Assembly: GCF_009469765.1 (NCBI RefSeq) | Contig: NZ_SSSQ01000002.1 | Span: 496,001-560,000 of the forward strand | Direction of reading: 5' to 3' | DNA length: 64,000 bases | From: Dechloromonas hortensis | GTDB taxonomy: Bacteria; Pseudomonadota; Gammaproteobacteria; Burkholderiales; Rhodocyclaceae | In this document: in pieces, positions 47,456-56,478 of the stretch | How the letters are laid out: every line of letters starts with the position of its first letter | Position numbering within the stretch: position 1 is the first letter of the stretch | Notes under the pieces: model-generated | Told to the model about the DNA's origin: nothing | Databases searched by the model: none | Seen by the model: the letters and a program-made list of their open reading frames with translations, nothing else | Translations under genes and position numbers: made by a program

Positions 47456-48343
47456 ATGAGTCGTTGGGAAGGGCTGGACGAGTTTGTCGCCGTCGCCGAG
47501 TGCGGCAGCTTTTCCCGGGCAGCCGAGCGTCTGCGCCTGTCGTCCTCGCATGTCAGCCGGCAGGTGGCGTTGCTCGAAGACCGTTTGCAGGCGCGCCTGC
47601 TCTACCGGACGACGCGCCGCGTATCGCTGACCGAAGCCGGGCAGAGCTTTTTCGCCCGCTGCCAGCGCCTGATCGAGGAGCGTGACGAAGCTTTCCTGAG
47701 CATCGGCGACCTGCAGAGCGCGCCGAGCGGCCTGTTGCGGATGACCGCGGCGGTGGCTTACGGCGAGCGCTTCATTGTGCCGCTGGCCAACGAGTTCATG
47801 GCCCGCCATCCGCAACTGAAGCTGGAGATCGAACTGACCAACCGGACGCTGGACATGGTGCAGGAGGGTTTCGACCTAGCCATCCGCCTCGGTCGCCTCA
47901 ACGAATCCAGCCTGGTCGCCACCCGCATCGCGCCGCGCGTCATGTACCTGTGCGCCAGCCCGGCCTACCTCGAACGCTACGGCCGGCCGCACACGCTGTC
48001 GGAACTCGGCCGCCACAATTGCCTGATCGGTACCAGCGACACATGGAGCTTTCAGCAGGATGGCCGCGAATTCCAGTTCCGGCCGAGCGGCAACTGGCGC
48101 TGCAACAGTGGGCAGGCAGTGCTTGATGCAGCATTGCGCGGCTTCGGCCTGTGTCAGTTGCCCGATTATTACGTGCTCGATCTACTGCGGCGCGGCGACT
48201 TGATCTCGCTGCTCGATGCCAACCAGCCGCCGAATGCCGCCGTGTGGGCCGTCTACCCGCAGCGGCGTTATGCCTTGCCCAAGGTGCGTTTATTGATCGA
48301 GGCGCTGAAGGCCGGGCTGGCGCTTTGCCCGGAATATTGCTGA
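47456..48343 (+). CDS. LysR-type regulator beside adhC-fghA
   Basis: 295 aa from the ATG at 47456. The N-terminal HTH (LDEFVAVAECGSFSRAAERLRLSSSHVSRQVALLED) and effector domain are complete; the sequence style matches LysR proteins that control the divergent formaldehyde genes in other proteobacteria. Inducer and target are inferred from position only; about 130 bases separate it from adhC. Confidence 0.9.
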   Translation: MSRWEGLDEFVAVAECGSFSRAAERLRLSSSHVSRQVALLEDRLQARLLYRTTRRVSLTEAGQSFFARCQRLIEERDEAFLSIGDLQSAPSGLLRMTAAVAYGERFIVPLANEFMARHPQLKLEIELTNRTLDMVQEGFDLAIRLGRLNESSLVATRIAPRVMYLCASPAYLERYGRPHTLSELGRHNCLIGTSDTWSFQQDGREFQFRPSGNWRCNSGQAVLDAALRGFGLCQLPDYYVLDLLRRGDLISLLDANQPPNAAVWAVYPQRRYALPKVRLLIEALKAGLALCPEYC

Positions 48344-48392
48344 AGGCTGGCGCAGGCGCGGCATGAAGCCGTGATCCCAGTGCCGCGGTGCA

Positions 48393-48452
48393 CTACGCAA
48401 TTCATCGTATTTCCGCTCGCCGGTCCGCCCCGTAATCTGTCGCTGCACTGCA
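48393..48452 (+). promoter_or_regulatory. Conserved two-block upstream region of urtB
   Basis: Partner of 39407-39466. The outer blocks match at 17/20 and 19/20 positions while the middle 20 bases match at only 6, which argues for a conserved regulatory site. It ends 21 bases before the urtB ATG, whereas in urtA the gap is 39 bases. Confidence 0.75.
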
Positions 48453-48473
48453 CAAATTGCGGACGGACCCTTG

Positions 48474-50051
48474 ATGAAAAAAACTTTAATAGCCTTACTG
48501 CTTTGCGCCGCGACTTTGCCGGCGCAGGCCGCGCTCGACCCGGCGCCGGTGCGCCAGCTGGCGGCCGAAGACTCCAGCGCCAAGGTCGCGGCCATCCGGC
48601 AACTGACCCAGACCGCCGACCCGGACGCCGTGCGCGTCCTGAAAGCGATGGCCGAGGACAGCCTGTTCCTGGCCGGTGACAAGGTCGTCATCATCGACGG
48701 CGAGCAGGCTTTCGACGCGACCAGCGGTGAAGCGATCAAGATGCCGGCCAACCCGGAGAGTCCTACGGTCAACAACCGGATTCGGGGCGAATTGGCCAGC
48801 GCACTGGCGGCCCTGAAACTGTTCGACGCCGATGTTGGCGTCCGCCTCGCCTCGGCCCAGAAACTGCAAAGCCAGGTGACGCCGGAAATGGCGCCGCTGC
48901 TGGCGCGGGCGCTGGAGAAAGAAAGTGATGCGCAGATCAAGGCGCTGCTGACCCTGGCCCACGCCCAGGCCAACCTGGCCAATACCGATCCGGCCGCTCG
49001 GCTGGAGGCGGTCAAGGCGTTGGCCGAAACTTCCTCGCCGACCATCAAGAGCGTGCTGCTGCCGCTCACCGAAAAGGCGGGCGAACCCGACGACAAGGTG
49101 CGCTACGAAGCCATCGCCGCCGTGAAGGCCATCGACAGCCGGCTGGCTATCGCCGAGAACGTCGGTCGCGCCTTCTCCGGCCTGTCGCTCGGCAGCATCC
49201 TGTTGCTCGGCGCACTCGGGCTGGCCATCACCTACGGCGTCATGGGCATCATCAACATGGCGCACGGCGAGCTGCTGATGGTCGGCGCCTATGCGACCTA
49301 CGGCATGCAGAGCCTGTTCCGCGCCTTTGCACCGGACTACATCGACTGGTACCTGCCGGCCGCCATCCCGGTTGCCTTCTTCGCCGCCGCGCTGGTCGGG
49401 GTGGTGATGGAACGTACGGTGATCCGCTGGCTCTACGGCCGCACGCTGGAAACCCTGCTTGCCACCTGGGGCCTGTCGCTGGTGCTGATCCAGTCGGCGC
49501 GCGTGCTGTTCGGCGCGCAGAATGTCGAAGTGTCGAACCCGAGCTGGATGTCGGGTGGCATCGAAGTCATGCCCAACCTGATCCTGCCGTGGAACCGCAT
49601 CATCATCGTCGGCTTCGCGATGTTCGTTCTTTTCCTCGTCTGGGTGCTGATGAACAAGACGCGCCTCGGCATGTTCGTCCGCGCCGTGACGCAGAACCGG
49701 GCGATGGCCGGCTGCGTCGGCGTGCCGACGGCGCGTATCGACACCATGGCCTTCGCGCTCGGTGCCGGCATCGCCGGGCTGGGCGGCGTCGCGCTGTCGC
49801 AAATCTCCAACGTCGGCCCGGACATGGGGCAGGGCTATATCGTCGATTCCTTCATGGTCGTCGTCGTCGGCGGTGTCGGGCAACTGGCCGGCGCGGTCTG
49901 GGCGGCGCTTGGTCTGGGTATCTTCAGCAAGCTGCTCGAAGGCTGGGCCGGGGCAGTCATCGCCAAGATCAGCATCCTCGTCTGCATCATCATCTTCATC
50001 CAGAAACGGCCGCAGGGCATCTTTGCTCTCAAGGGCCGTTTCGTCGAGTAA
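48474..50051 (+). CDS. urtB: Urea ABC transporter permease UrtB
   Basis: 525 aa. An N-terminal signal and about 190 residues of HEAT-like helical repeats (EDSSAKVAAIRQL, VRLASAQKLQSQ) precede a LivH-type permease (residues about 225-520: LAITYGVMGIINMAHGELLMVGAY, GLGGVALSQI). The long extension is usual for UrtB and probably lies in the periplasm. The ATG at 48474 gives a signal MKKTLIALLLCAAT. Followed by urtC after 9 bases. Confidence 0.95.
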   Translation: MKKTLIALLLCAATLPAQAALDPAPVRQLAAEDSSAKVAAIRQLTQTADPDAVRVLKAMAEDSLFLAGDKVVIIDGEQAFDATSGEAIKMPANPESPTVNNRIRGELASALAALKLFDADVGVRLASAQKLQSQVTPEMAPLLARALEKESDAQIKALLTLAHAQANLANTDPAARLEAVKALAETSSPTIKSVLLPLTEKAGEPDDKVRYEAIAAVKAIDSRLAIAENVGRAFSGLSLGSILLLGALGLAITYGVMGIINMAHGELLMVGAYATYGMQSLFRAFAPDYIDWYLPAAIPVAFFAAALVGVVMERTVIRWLYGRTLETLLATWGLSLVLIQSARVLFGAQNVEVSNPSWMSGGIEVMPNLILPWNRIIIVGFAMFVLFLVWVLMNKTRLGMFVRAVTQNRAMAGCVGVPTARIDTMAFALGAGIAGLGGVALSQISNVGPDMGQGYIVDSFMVVVVGGVGQLAGAVWAALGLGIFSKLLEGWAGAVIAKISILVCIIIFIQKRPQGIFALKGRFVE

Positions 50052-50060
50052 GGCTGAACC

Positions 50061-51176
50061 ATGCGCAAACCTCTCACCCTTCGAATTTTGTCCGCGCTGG
50101 ACACGAAAAGCTGGCTGGCGCTGGGCGTCTTCCTCGCCCTGGCGCTGCTCGTCGTCCCGGTCCTCCACCTCAACTTTCCCGAAGATAGCGCTTTCCACGT
50201 CTCGACCTACGCCATCACGCTGATCGGCAAGATCATGTGCTACGCGCTGGTGGCGGTGGCGATGGACCTGATCTGGGGCTACGGCGGCATCCTGTCGCTC
50301 GGCCACGGCCTGTTCTTCGCGCTCGGCGGCTACGCCTTCGGCATGTACCTGATGCGCCAGATCGGCCGCGACGGTTCCTACGGCGCCGACCTGCCGGACT
50401 TCATGGTCTTCCTCGACTGGAAGGAACTGCCCTGGTTCTGGCTCGGCAGCGACAGCTTCGGCTGGGCAAGTTTCCTGGTCCTCGCCGTGCCGGCTGTCGT
50501 CGCCTTCGTCTTCGGCTACTTCGCCTTCCGCTCGCGGATCAAGGGCGTCTATTTCTCGATCATCACCCAGGCCCTGACTTACGCCGCGATGCTGCTCTTC
50601 TTCCGCAACGAGACCGGCTTCGGCGGCAACAACGGTTTCACCGACTTCAAGCGCGTGCTCGGCTACAGCATCACCTCGCCGGAAACACGGCTGGTGCTGT
50701 TTGGCCTGACCGCCGTGATGCTCGCTGCGACGCTGGTTTTCGCCGCCTGGCTGGTCAAATCGAAGTTCGGCCGGGTGCTGACCGCGATCCGCGACGCCGA
50801 AAGCCGCGTCATGTTCATTGGCTACAACCCGCTCTGGTACAAGCTGACCATCTGGGTCATCTCGGCCGTACTGTGCGGCATCGCCGGCGCACTCTACGTG
50901 CCGCAGGTCGGCATCATCAACCCGTCCGAAATGAGCCCCGGCAACTCGATCGAGATCGCCATCTGGGTCGCGGTCGGCGGGCGCGGCACGCTGATCGGCC
51001 CGATCATCGGTGCCTTCGTCGTCAATCTGGCCAAGAGCTGGTTCACCGTCAGTTTCCCCGAATACTGGCTGTTCTTCCTCGGCCTGCTCTTCATCGTCGT
51101 CACGCTGATGCTGCCGCAAGGCCTGGTCGGCCTGTGGAAGAAACTGATGGCCAAAAAAGAAGGAGCAGCAGCATGA
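50061..51176 (+). CDS. urtC: Urea ABC transporter permease UrtC
   Basis: 371 aa LivM-type permease with about ten membrane helices. Features include LGHGLFFALGGYAFGMYL, FRNETGFGGNNGFTDF and GRVLTAIRDAESRVMFIGYNP. Works with UrtB in the membrane. Its TGA stop overlaps the urtD ATG (ATGA). Confidence 0.95.
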   Translation: MRKPLTLRILSALDTKSWLALGVFLALALLVVPVLHLNFPEDSAFHVSTYAITLIGKIMCYALVAVAMDLIWGYGGILSLGHGLFFALGGYAFGMYLMRQIGRDGSYGADLPDFMVFLDWKELPWFWLGSDSFGWASFLVLAVPAVVAFVFGYFAFRSRIKGVYFSIITQALTYAAMLLFFRNETGFGGNNGFTDFKRVLGYSITSPETRLVLFGLTAVMLAATLVFAAWLVKSKFGRVLTAIRDAESRVMFIGYNPLWYKLTIWVISAVLCGIAGALYVPQVGIINPSEMSPGNSIEIAIWVAVGGRGTLIGPIIGAFVVNLAKSWFTVSFPEYWLFFLGLLFIVVTLMLPQGLVGLWKKLMAKKEGAAA

Positions 51177-52003
51177 TCCTCGAAACCACCCTCGACGACC
51201 GCCCGGAAGGCAGCGACGGCGCCGACCAGATGGGGCACTTCGTCACCGGCGAACTCGATCTCTCGCACGGCGTCGCGCTCTACCTCGAAGACATCACCGT
51301 CAGCTTCGACGGCTTCAAGGCGCTGAACAATCTGAACCTGGCCATCGACGCCGGCGAGCTGCGCTGCATCATCGGCCCGAACGGGGCAGGGAAGACGACG
51401 ATGATGGACGTCATCACCGGCAAGACGCGGCCTGATTCCGGCAAGGCCTATTTCGGCCAGACCATCGACCTGACCCGCCTGACCGAACCGGAAATCGCCC
51501 ACGTCGGCATCGGCCGCAAGTTCCAGAAACCGACCATCTTCGAGCAGCACACGGTGTTCGAAAACCTCGAACTGGCGATGAAGACCGACAAGCGCGTCTG
51601 GAAAAGCCTGATGGCCTGGCTGGCCGGCGACGAACGCGACAAGATCGCCGAAACCCTGCGCCTGATCCGCCTCGACAAGGAAGCGGACCGCCCGGCCGGT
51701 TTGCTCTCGCATGGCCAGAAACAGTGGCTGGAAATCGGCATGTTGCTGATGCAGGAGCCGAAGCTGCTGCTGCTCGACGAGCCAGTCGCCGGCATGACCG
51801 ATGACGAAACGATGCGCACCGCCGAACTGTTCGTCTCGCTGGCCGGCAAGCATTCGCTGGTCGTCGTCGAACACGACATGGCCTTCGTCGAGAAGCTGGG
51901 CGGGTTGGTCACTGTGCTGCACGAAGGCTCGGTGCTGGCCGAAGGCGACCTTGCCACCGTGCAGAACGACCAGCGGGTGATCGAGGTTTATCTTGGCCGC
52001 TGA
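51173..52003 (+). CDS. urtD: Urea ABC transporter ATPase UrtD
   Basis: 276 aa from the ATG that overlaps the urtC stop. Walker A GPNGAGKTT (near residue 65), signature LSHGQKQWLEIGM, Walker B LLLLDEPVAGM and the switch His in VVEHDMAFVE are present. The first 35 residues are an extra acidic leader before the ABC domain, as in other UrtD. Part of urtBCDE. Confidence 0.96.
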   Translation: MILETTLDDRPEGSDGADQMGHFVTGELDLSHGVALYLEDITVSFDGFKALNNLNLAIDAGELRCIIGPNGAGKTTMMDVITGKTRPDSGKAYFGQTIDLTRLTEPEIAHVGIGRKFQKPTIFEQHTVFENLELAMKTDKRVWKSLMAWLAGDERDKIAETLRLIRLDKEADRPAGLLSHGQKQWLEIGMLLMQEPKLLLLDEPVAGMTDDETMRTAELFVSLAGKHSLVVVEHDMAFVEKLGGLVTVLHEGSVLAEGDLATVQNDQRVIEVYLGR

Positions 52004-52072
52004 GCGCCTTTCATTTTTGGGCTTTTTCGCGGGTCGACCGCAGCAATCGCCCGTGCAACCGGAAAAACCATC

Positions 52073-52765
52073 ATGCTGAAAGTAGACACCCTGAACCAGG
52101 CCTACGGCGGCAGCCACATCCTGCGTGGCCTGTCCTTCGAGGTCAAAACCGGCGAAGTGACCACGCTGCTCGGCCGCAACGGCGTCGGCAAGACGACCCT
52201 GCTCAAGTCGCTGATGGGGCTGGTCAAGACCAAATCGGGCAGCATCAGCTTCGACGGCAAGGACATCACCCACCTGCCGCCGCACGAGCGGGTCAAGGCC
52301 GGCATCGGCTTCGTGCCGCAGGGCCGTGAAATCTTTCCGCGCCTGACCGTCGAGGAAAACCTGCTGATGGGCCTGGCTACCAAGCCGGGCAGCACGCCGA
52401 TTCCGCAGCGCATCTTCGACATGTTCCCGGTCTTGAAGCAGATGATGCACCGCCGTGGCGGCGACCTGTCCGGCGGCCAGCAACAGCAGCTCGCCATCGG
52501 CCGGGCGCTGGCCATGGGTCCGAAGCTGCTGATACTCGACGAGCCGACCGAAGGCATCCAGCCCTCGATCATCAAGGATATCGAACGTGCCATCCGCATG
52601 CTGGCCGAAACCGGCGAAATGGCGATCCTGCTCGTCGAGCAGTACTACGATTTCGCCGAATCGTTGGCCGACCAGTACCTGCTGATGGAGCGTGGCGAGT
52701 TCATCATGCGGGGCAGGGGAGAAACGATGCCGCAGGATGGGGTGCGGGAGGCGCTGGCGGTTTGA
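52073..52765 (+). CDS. urtE: Urea ABC transporter ATPase UrtE
   Basis: 230 aa. Walker A GRNGVGKTT (near residue 35), signature DLSGGQQQQLAIGRAL, Walker B LLILDEPTEGI, and the switch region LLVEQYYDFAE typical of UrtE (LivF-type). Last gene of urtBCDE; the stop is 34 bases from the convergent protease gene. No urease genes are in the window. Confidence 0.96.
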   Translation: MLKVDTLNQAYGGSHILRGLSFEVKTGEVTTLLGRNGVGKTTLLKSLMGLVKTKSGSISFDGKDITHLPPHERVKAGIGFVPQGREIFPRLTVEENLLMGLATKPGSTPIPQRIFDMFPVLKQMMHRRGGDLSGGQQQQLAIGRALAMGPKLLILDEPTEGIQPSIIKDIERAIRMLAETGEMAILLVEQYYDFAESLADQYLLMERGEFIMRGRGETMPQDGVREALAV

Positions 52766-52799
52766 AAACTGCCGTCAGCGCCGTTTCGCATGTTGGCGC

Positions 52800-54233
52800 T
52801 TAGCCGAGGTCGACCGGCACGAAAAGGCGCGCATTGCCGCGTTCGAGCAGAATGGCCGCCTTTTTCCCCGACTTGGCGATGACGCCGCGCAACTGATCGA
52901 CGCTGTCGATGGGCTGACCATTGACCGAGAGAATGATGTCGCCCGGCCGGATGCCGGCCCGGGCAGCGGCGCCTCCGGCCTGTTCGATCAGCAGGCCGCC
53001 ATTGACCTCTGCCTGACGTTTTTCGTCCGGTGTCAGCGGACGCACGGCGACACCCAGGCGGCCCTTGTCGGCACTCGGCGTTTCCGCGCTAGCGAGCTTC
53101 TCCTCGTTGAAGCTGCCGATCTTGACGTCGATGTCGTGGGTGCCGCCCTTGCGCCAGATTTGCAAGCGGGTGGATTCGCCCGGCTTTTTCAGGGCGACGG
53201 TGGCCGGCAGATCGCCCGCTGAATTCAAGGTCTTGCCATCGACGCCGAGGATCACGTCGCCCGGTTCCAGCCCCGCCTTGGCCGCCGGGCTGCCTTTTTC
53301 AACGGAAGAAACGAGTGCGCCGGCCGGCTTGGCAAGGCCGAAGCTGTCGGCCAGCGCCTGATTGACTTCCTGGATGCTGACGCCGAGCTTGCCGCGCTGC
53401 ACTTTGCCTGTGCTGACGATCTGGTGCTCGACGTTCATCGCCACCTCGATCGGGATGGCGAAGGAAAGCCCCTGGTAGCCACCGCTGCGTGAATAGATTT
53501 GCGAGTTGATGCCGATCACCTCGCCGTTCATGTTGAACAGCGGCCCGCCCGAGTTGCCCGGATTGACCGCGACGTCGGTCTGGATGAAGGGAACGTAGCT
53601 GCCGTCCGGCAGCGTGCGCGACTTGGCCGAGACGATGCCGGCGCTGGCGCTGCTTTCAAAGCCGAACGGCGAGCCGATCGCCAGTACCCATTCGCCGACC
53701 TGGGTCTGCAGCGAGGTGCCGATGCGCACCGTGGGCAGATTCTTCGCGTCGATCTTCAGTACGGCCACGTCGCTCGCCTTGTCGGCACCCAGCACCCTGG
53801 CCTTGAACTCGCGCTTGTCGTTCAGTTTGACCGTAACTTCGCTGGCCTCTTCGACAACATGCGCGTTGGTCAGGATCGTGCCGTCGGCGCCGACGATGAA
53901 ACCCGAGCCCTGGCCCCGGGTCGGTGTCGATTCTTGCGGCATCTGCCCGCCGAAGCGGCGGAAGAATTGATAGAGCGGATCATCCGGGTCCAGTTGGGGC
54001 AAGGCGGCCGCGGTCTTGCGCGTACCGGTGATGCTGATATTGACGACGGCCGGTGCATTGGCAGCGATGATGCTGCGCATGTCCGGCAAGGCAGCTGGCG
54101 CGGCTGGAGCCGGACTGGTCACCGACCCTGCCGCCAGGGCACTGGGTAGGGCTTGCAAATGGCCGAAGGAATAGGCGCCACCGATCGCGGCAGCCACGGC
54201 CATTGCTGCAACAGTCATCTTCAATGCTTTCAT
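52800..54233 (-). CDS. Periplasmic serine protease, DegQ/MucD (HtrA) family
   Basis: 477 aa. A signal sequence (MKALKMTVAAMAVAAAIGG, cleavage near ALA) precedes a trypsin-like domain with the triad His in ILTNAHVVEEA, Asp in KASDVAVLKID and Ser in NPGNSGGPL, and two PDZ domains (residues about 270-370 and 385-470). Degrades or refolds misfolded envelope proteins. The next upstream small gene may be co-transcribed with it. Confidence 0.95.
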   Translation of the reverse strand: MKALKMTVAAMAVAAAIGGAYSFGHLQALPSALAAGSVTSPAPAAPAALPDMRSIIAANAPAVVNISITGTRKTAAALPQLDPDDPLYQFFRRFGGQMPQESTPTRGQGSGFIVGADGTILTNAHVVEEASEVTVKLNDKREFKARVLGADKASDVAVLKIDAKNLPTVRIGTSLQTQVGEWVLAIGSPFGFESSASAGIVSAKSRTLPDGSYVPFIQTDVAVNPGNSGGPLFNMNGEVIGINSQIYSRSGGYQGLSFAIPIEVAMNVEHQIVSTGKVQRGKLGVSIQEVNQALADSFGLAKPAGALVSSVEKGSPAAKAGLEPGDVILGVDGKTLNSAGDLPATVALKKPGESTRLQIWRKGGTHDIDVKIGSFNEEKLASAETPSADKGRLGVAVRPLTPDEKRQAEVNGGLLIEQAGGAAARAGIRPGDIILSVNGQPIDSVDQLRGVIAKSGKKAAILLERGNARLFVPVDLG

Positions 54234-54259
54234 GATCTGTGCTCCTCCTTAATCTGGAA

Positions 54260-54574
54260 TCAGTGTTCGGAAGGTTTTTCGGCGCCGGCCTGCAATGCCG
54301 GCATCTTCAAAGTGCCGCCTTCACGTTTGCACGAACCATCCGAGCCCTTGCACTCATTCACCGGGAAGACCGGTTCAGCGGCGAATGTCGGTGGTGTCAT
54401 GACGGTGCCGAGTGAACCGACTACCAGTAATGAGCGCAGCATGGGGCGCAGCCGGCTCAACGGGGCGGGAAGGCGAATGTTGCTCGGTGCCACGGAAGAC
54501 AAACCGAAATGATGACGGGCCGTCATTAGGAAACCGGTGATGACGCGGGCTTGAAGGGTTTTATTGTTTGGCAT
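54260..54574 (-). CDS. Small probable secreted protein upstream of the HtrA protease
   Basis: 104 aa. Strong AAGGAG site before the ATG at 54574. A hydrophobic signal-like run (LRPMLRSLLVVGSLGTVMTP, residues about 42-61, cleavage near TFAA) lies late, so the true start may be the ATG in RPMLRS (near residue 45). The remainder has a CKGSDGSCKREGG Cys pair. No family recognised. It ends 26 bases before the protease gene. Confidence 0.5.
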   Translation of the reverse strand: MPNNKTLQARVITGFLMTARHHFGLSSVAPSNIRLPAPLSRLRPMLRSLLVVGSLGTVMTPPTFAAEPVFPVNECKGSDGSCKREGGTLKMPALQAGAEKPSEH

Positions 54575-54877
54575 GGGAAGCTCCTTGTGTCTCGTTTCGA
54601 GCCCTAGTTTTATGCAAAAGCCGAAATTTTCAAGTTGTCTTTGTGCGACGGTTTGTATCCAATTTTTTCAACGGCTGCCTGCAGCAAAAAGGGAAAACCG
54701 GAAAAGAGGTCCTCGCCAACAGACAGAATTCGCTCCGGCAACGCACCAAAAACAACCGCATTGTCGGAAATATTCCCTGGAACGGGGCATTGTCGAGAGG
54801 CATGCCCGGTTCGGTGTTTCCAGTTATTTTGTTGATAAAACAATTGTTTACGGAATGAATTTTGCCCGGAATCTACC
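54575..54877. other. Non-coding region before the allantoate cluster
   Basis: About 300 AT-richer bases between the small secreted-protein gene and the GntR promoter. It holds a perfect 12-bp palindrome AAACAATTGTTT (54838-54849), 29 bases upstream of the -24 box, which could be an operator of the GntR protein. Nothing else recognised. Confidence 0.5.
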
Positions 54878-54892
54878 TGGCACGAATAACGC
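54878..54892 (+). promoter_or_regulatory. Candidate sigma-54 promoter of the allantoate cluster
   Basis: TGGCACGAATAACGC: perfect -24 TGGCAC, GG-N10-GC spacing, ACGC at -12 in place of TTGC. The predicted transcript start (near 54904) falls after the first in-frame ATG (54896), so translation would begin at 54938. No NtrC or NifA site was found upstream. Confidence 0.6.
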
Positions 54893-54937
54893 TTAATGGC
54901 TCTCATCTGGTCGGACCGGTCTGAACTGTTAAACAAA

Positions 54938-55615
54938 ATGCCTAGTGTTTCCAACATCGCTGCCCAAACCCTGCAACGCCGCATTCTCGACGGGCAATAC
55001 CCGGCCGGGGCGGCACTTCCCGGCCAGCGCGAGCTGGCCGAAAACCTCGGCATCAGCCGCGCCTCGCTGCGTGAAGCGATCTCCACGCTCGAAGCGCTCG
55101 GCCTGCTGCGCTCCTTTCCCGGCAAGGGGGTTTTCGTCACGGCTGGCAGCAAGCTCAGCGCCAGCGATCTGCCGGCCGGGCCGAGCGCGATGCCGCCGGA
55201 TGCCATCTTCCAGATGCGCTTCGTCATCGAACCGGCCAATGCCAGCCTGGCGGCGCGCGCCCGCAGTGCCGAAGGGCTCGACGCCCTGCGCGAGTGCATG
55301 AGCGAAATGCAGAAGGCGCTCGGCGCCAACGATCTGGTCACCGCTGCCGACTGCGACCTGCGCTTTCACCTGGCGCTGGCCGAACTCTCCGGCAACCCGG
55401 CGCTCGCCGCGATCACCCAGCAGTTCCAGGCCCAACTCGCCTATAGCCTGCGTCTGCCCTTCGCCGACCGCAGCCATATCTGGCATCCGGCCGACGAACA
55501 CAACGTCATTCTCGCCGCCGTTGCGGCAGGCAATGCCGCCGCAGCCCGCAAGGCCATGCAACAACATCTGCGCTCGGCCGCCGGCCGGGTCGGTATCAGC
55601 TTTACCCAACCCTGA
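54938..55615 (+). CDS. GntR/FadR-type (FCD) regulator of the allantoate cluster
   Basis: 225 aa from the ATG at 54938 (an ATG at 54896 is in frame but upstream of the predicted start of transcription). N-terminal winged HTH (LQRRILDGQYPAGAALPGQRELAENLGISRASLREAISTLEALGLL) and an FCD effector domain with metal-type His and Asp residues (DCDLRFHLALAEL, DEHNVILAAV). By position it controls the adjacent transporter and allantoate genes; the effector could be allantoate, allantoin or glyoxylate, as an inference. Confidence 0.9.
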   Translation: MPSVSNIAAQTLQRRILDGQYPAGAALPGQRELAENLGISRASLREAISTLEALGLLRSFPGKGVFVTAGSKLSASDLPAGPSAMPPDAIFQMRFVIEPANASLAARARSAEGLDALRECMSEMQKALGANDLVTAADCDLRFHLALAELSGNPALAAITQQFQAQLAYSLRLPFADRSHIWHPADEHNVILAAVAAGNAAAARKAMQQHLRSAAGRVGISFTQP

Positions 55616-55641
55616 CCTCGTTCCTTCCCTGGAGTCCCGCC

Positions 55642-56433
55642 ATGAAAAAACGCCAATTCCTCCATGCCCTGATCGGCGCCTCGCTGATCGGCAGCGCCGT
55701 CCTCTCGGCCAACGTGCAAGCCGACGCGCTGGCCAATGCCGAAAAGAGCGGCACGCTGCGCATTGCCGTGCCGCAGGACTTTCCGCCTTTCGGCACGGTC
55801 GGTCCCGACATGAAGCCGCGCGGCTACGACATCGACGTCGCCAACCTGATCGGGCGCGAACTGAAACTCAAGGTCGAACTGATCCCGGTCACCAGCACCA
55901 ACCGCATTCCCTACCTGACGACCGGCAAGGCTGACCTGGTCATTTCGACGCTGGGCAAGAATGCCGAGCGTGAGAAGGTGATCGACTTTTCGAGTGCTTA
56001 TGCGCCGTTCTACAACGGCATCTTCGGGCCGCCCGATATCGCCATCAAGAGCGCCGCCGAGACCGCCGGCAAGACGGTGGGCGTCACCCGTGGCGCGGTC
56101 GAGGATCTCGAATTCAGCAAGATCGCCCCGGCCACGGCGACCATCAAGCGTTTCGAGGACAACAACGCGACCATTTCGGCCTACCTGTCCGGCCAGGTGC
56201 AACTGATCGCCACCGGCAACGTGGTCGCCGCCGCCGTCAATGAACGGACCAAGATCCGCCGCCTCGACACCAAATTCCTGATCAAGAACTCGCCCAATTA
56301 CGTTGGCGTGAACAAGGGTGAGGGGGCTTTGCTGGCCAAGGTCAACGAAGTGATCGCCAAGTTGAAGAAGAGCGGCGATCTCAACCAGGTGTCGCAACGC
56401 TGGCTGCAGGCGCCGCTGCCCGCCGATCTCTGA
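55642..56433 (+). CDS. ABC transporter substrate-binding protein (amino-acid type)
   Basis: 263 aa. A signal peptide (MKKRQFLHALIGASLIGSAV, cleavage near VQA) precedes a type II periplasmic fold with GTLRIAVPQDFPPFGTVGPDMKPRGYDIDVANLIG and ADLVISTLGKNAEREKVIDFSSAY of the PAAT family. The cluster ends in allantoicase and ureidoglycolate lyase, so the ligand may be allantoate, ureidoglycolate or a related ureide rather than an amino acid; that is an inference. Confidence 0.88.
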   Translation: MKKRQFLHALIGASLIGSAVLSANVQADALANAEKSGTLRIAVPQDFPPFGTVGPDMKPRGYDIDVANLIGRELKLKVELIPVTSTNRIPYLTTGKADLVISTLGKNAEREKVIDFSSAYAPFYNGIFGPPDIAIKSAAETAGKTVGVTRGAVEDLEFSKIAPATATIKRFEDNNATISAYLSGQVQLIATGNVVAAAVNERTKIRRLDTKFLIKNSPNYVGVNKGEGALLAKVNEVIAKLKKSGDLNQVSQRWLQAPLPADL

Positions 56434-56478
56434 TAACGCTAATGGCGCCGCCCGTGTGGCGGCGCCGGAGAACCGCCC

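Noticed and set aside
48433..48470. Sigma-54 promoter before urtB (TGCAC and TTGC motifs)
   Set aside because: The spacing is wrong (GC-N12-GC, no GG at -24), and the urtA counterpart also lacks it.
48495..51119. An 874-codon open frame on the minus strand opposite urtB-urtC
   Set aside because: Low-complexity Asp/Glu/Arg/His-rich translation with no domain; the plus strand encodes the urea permeases.
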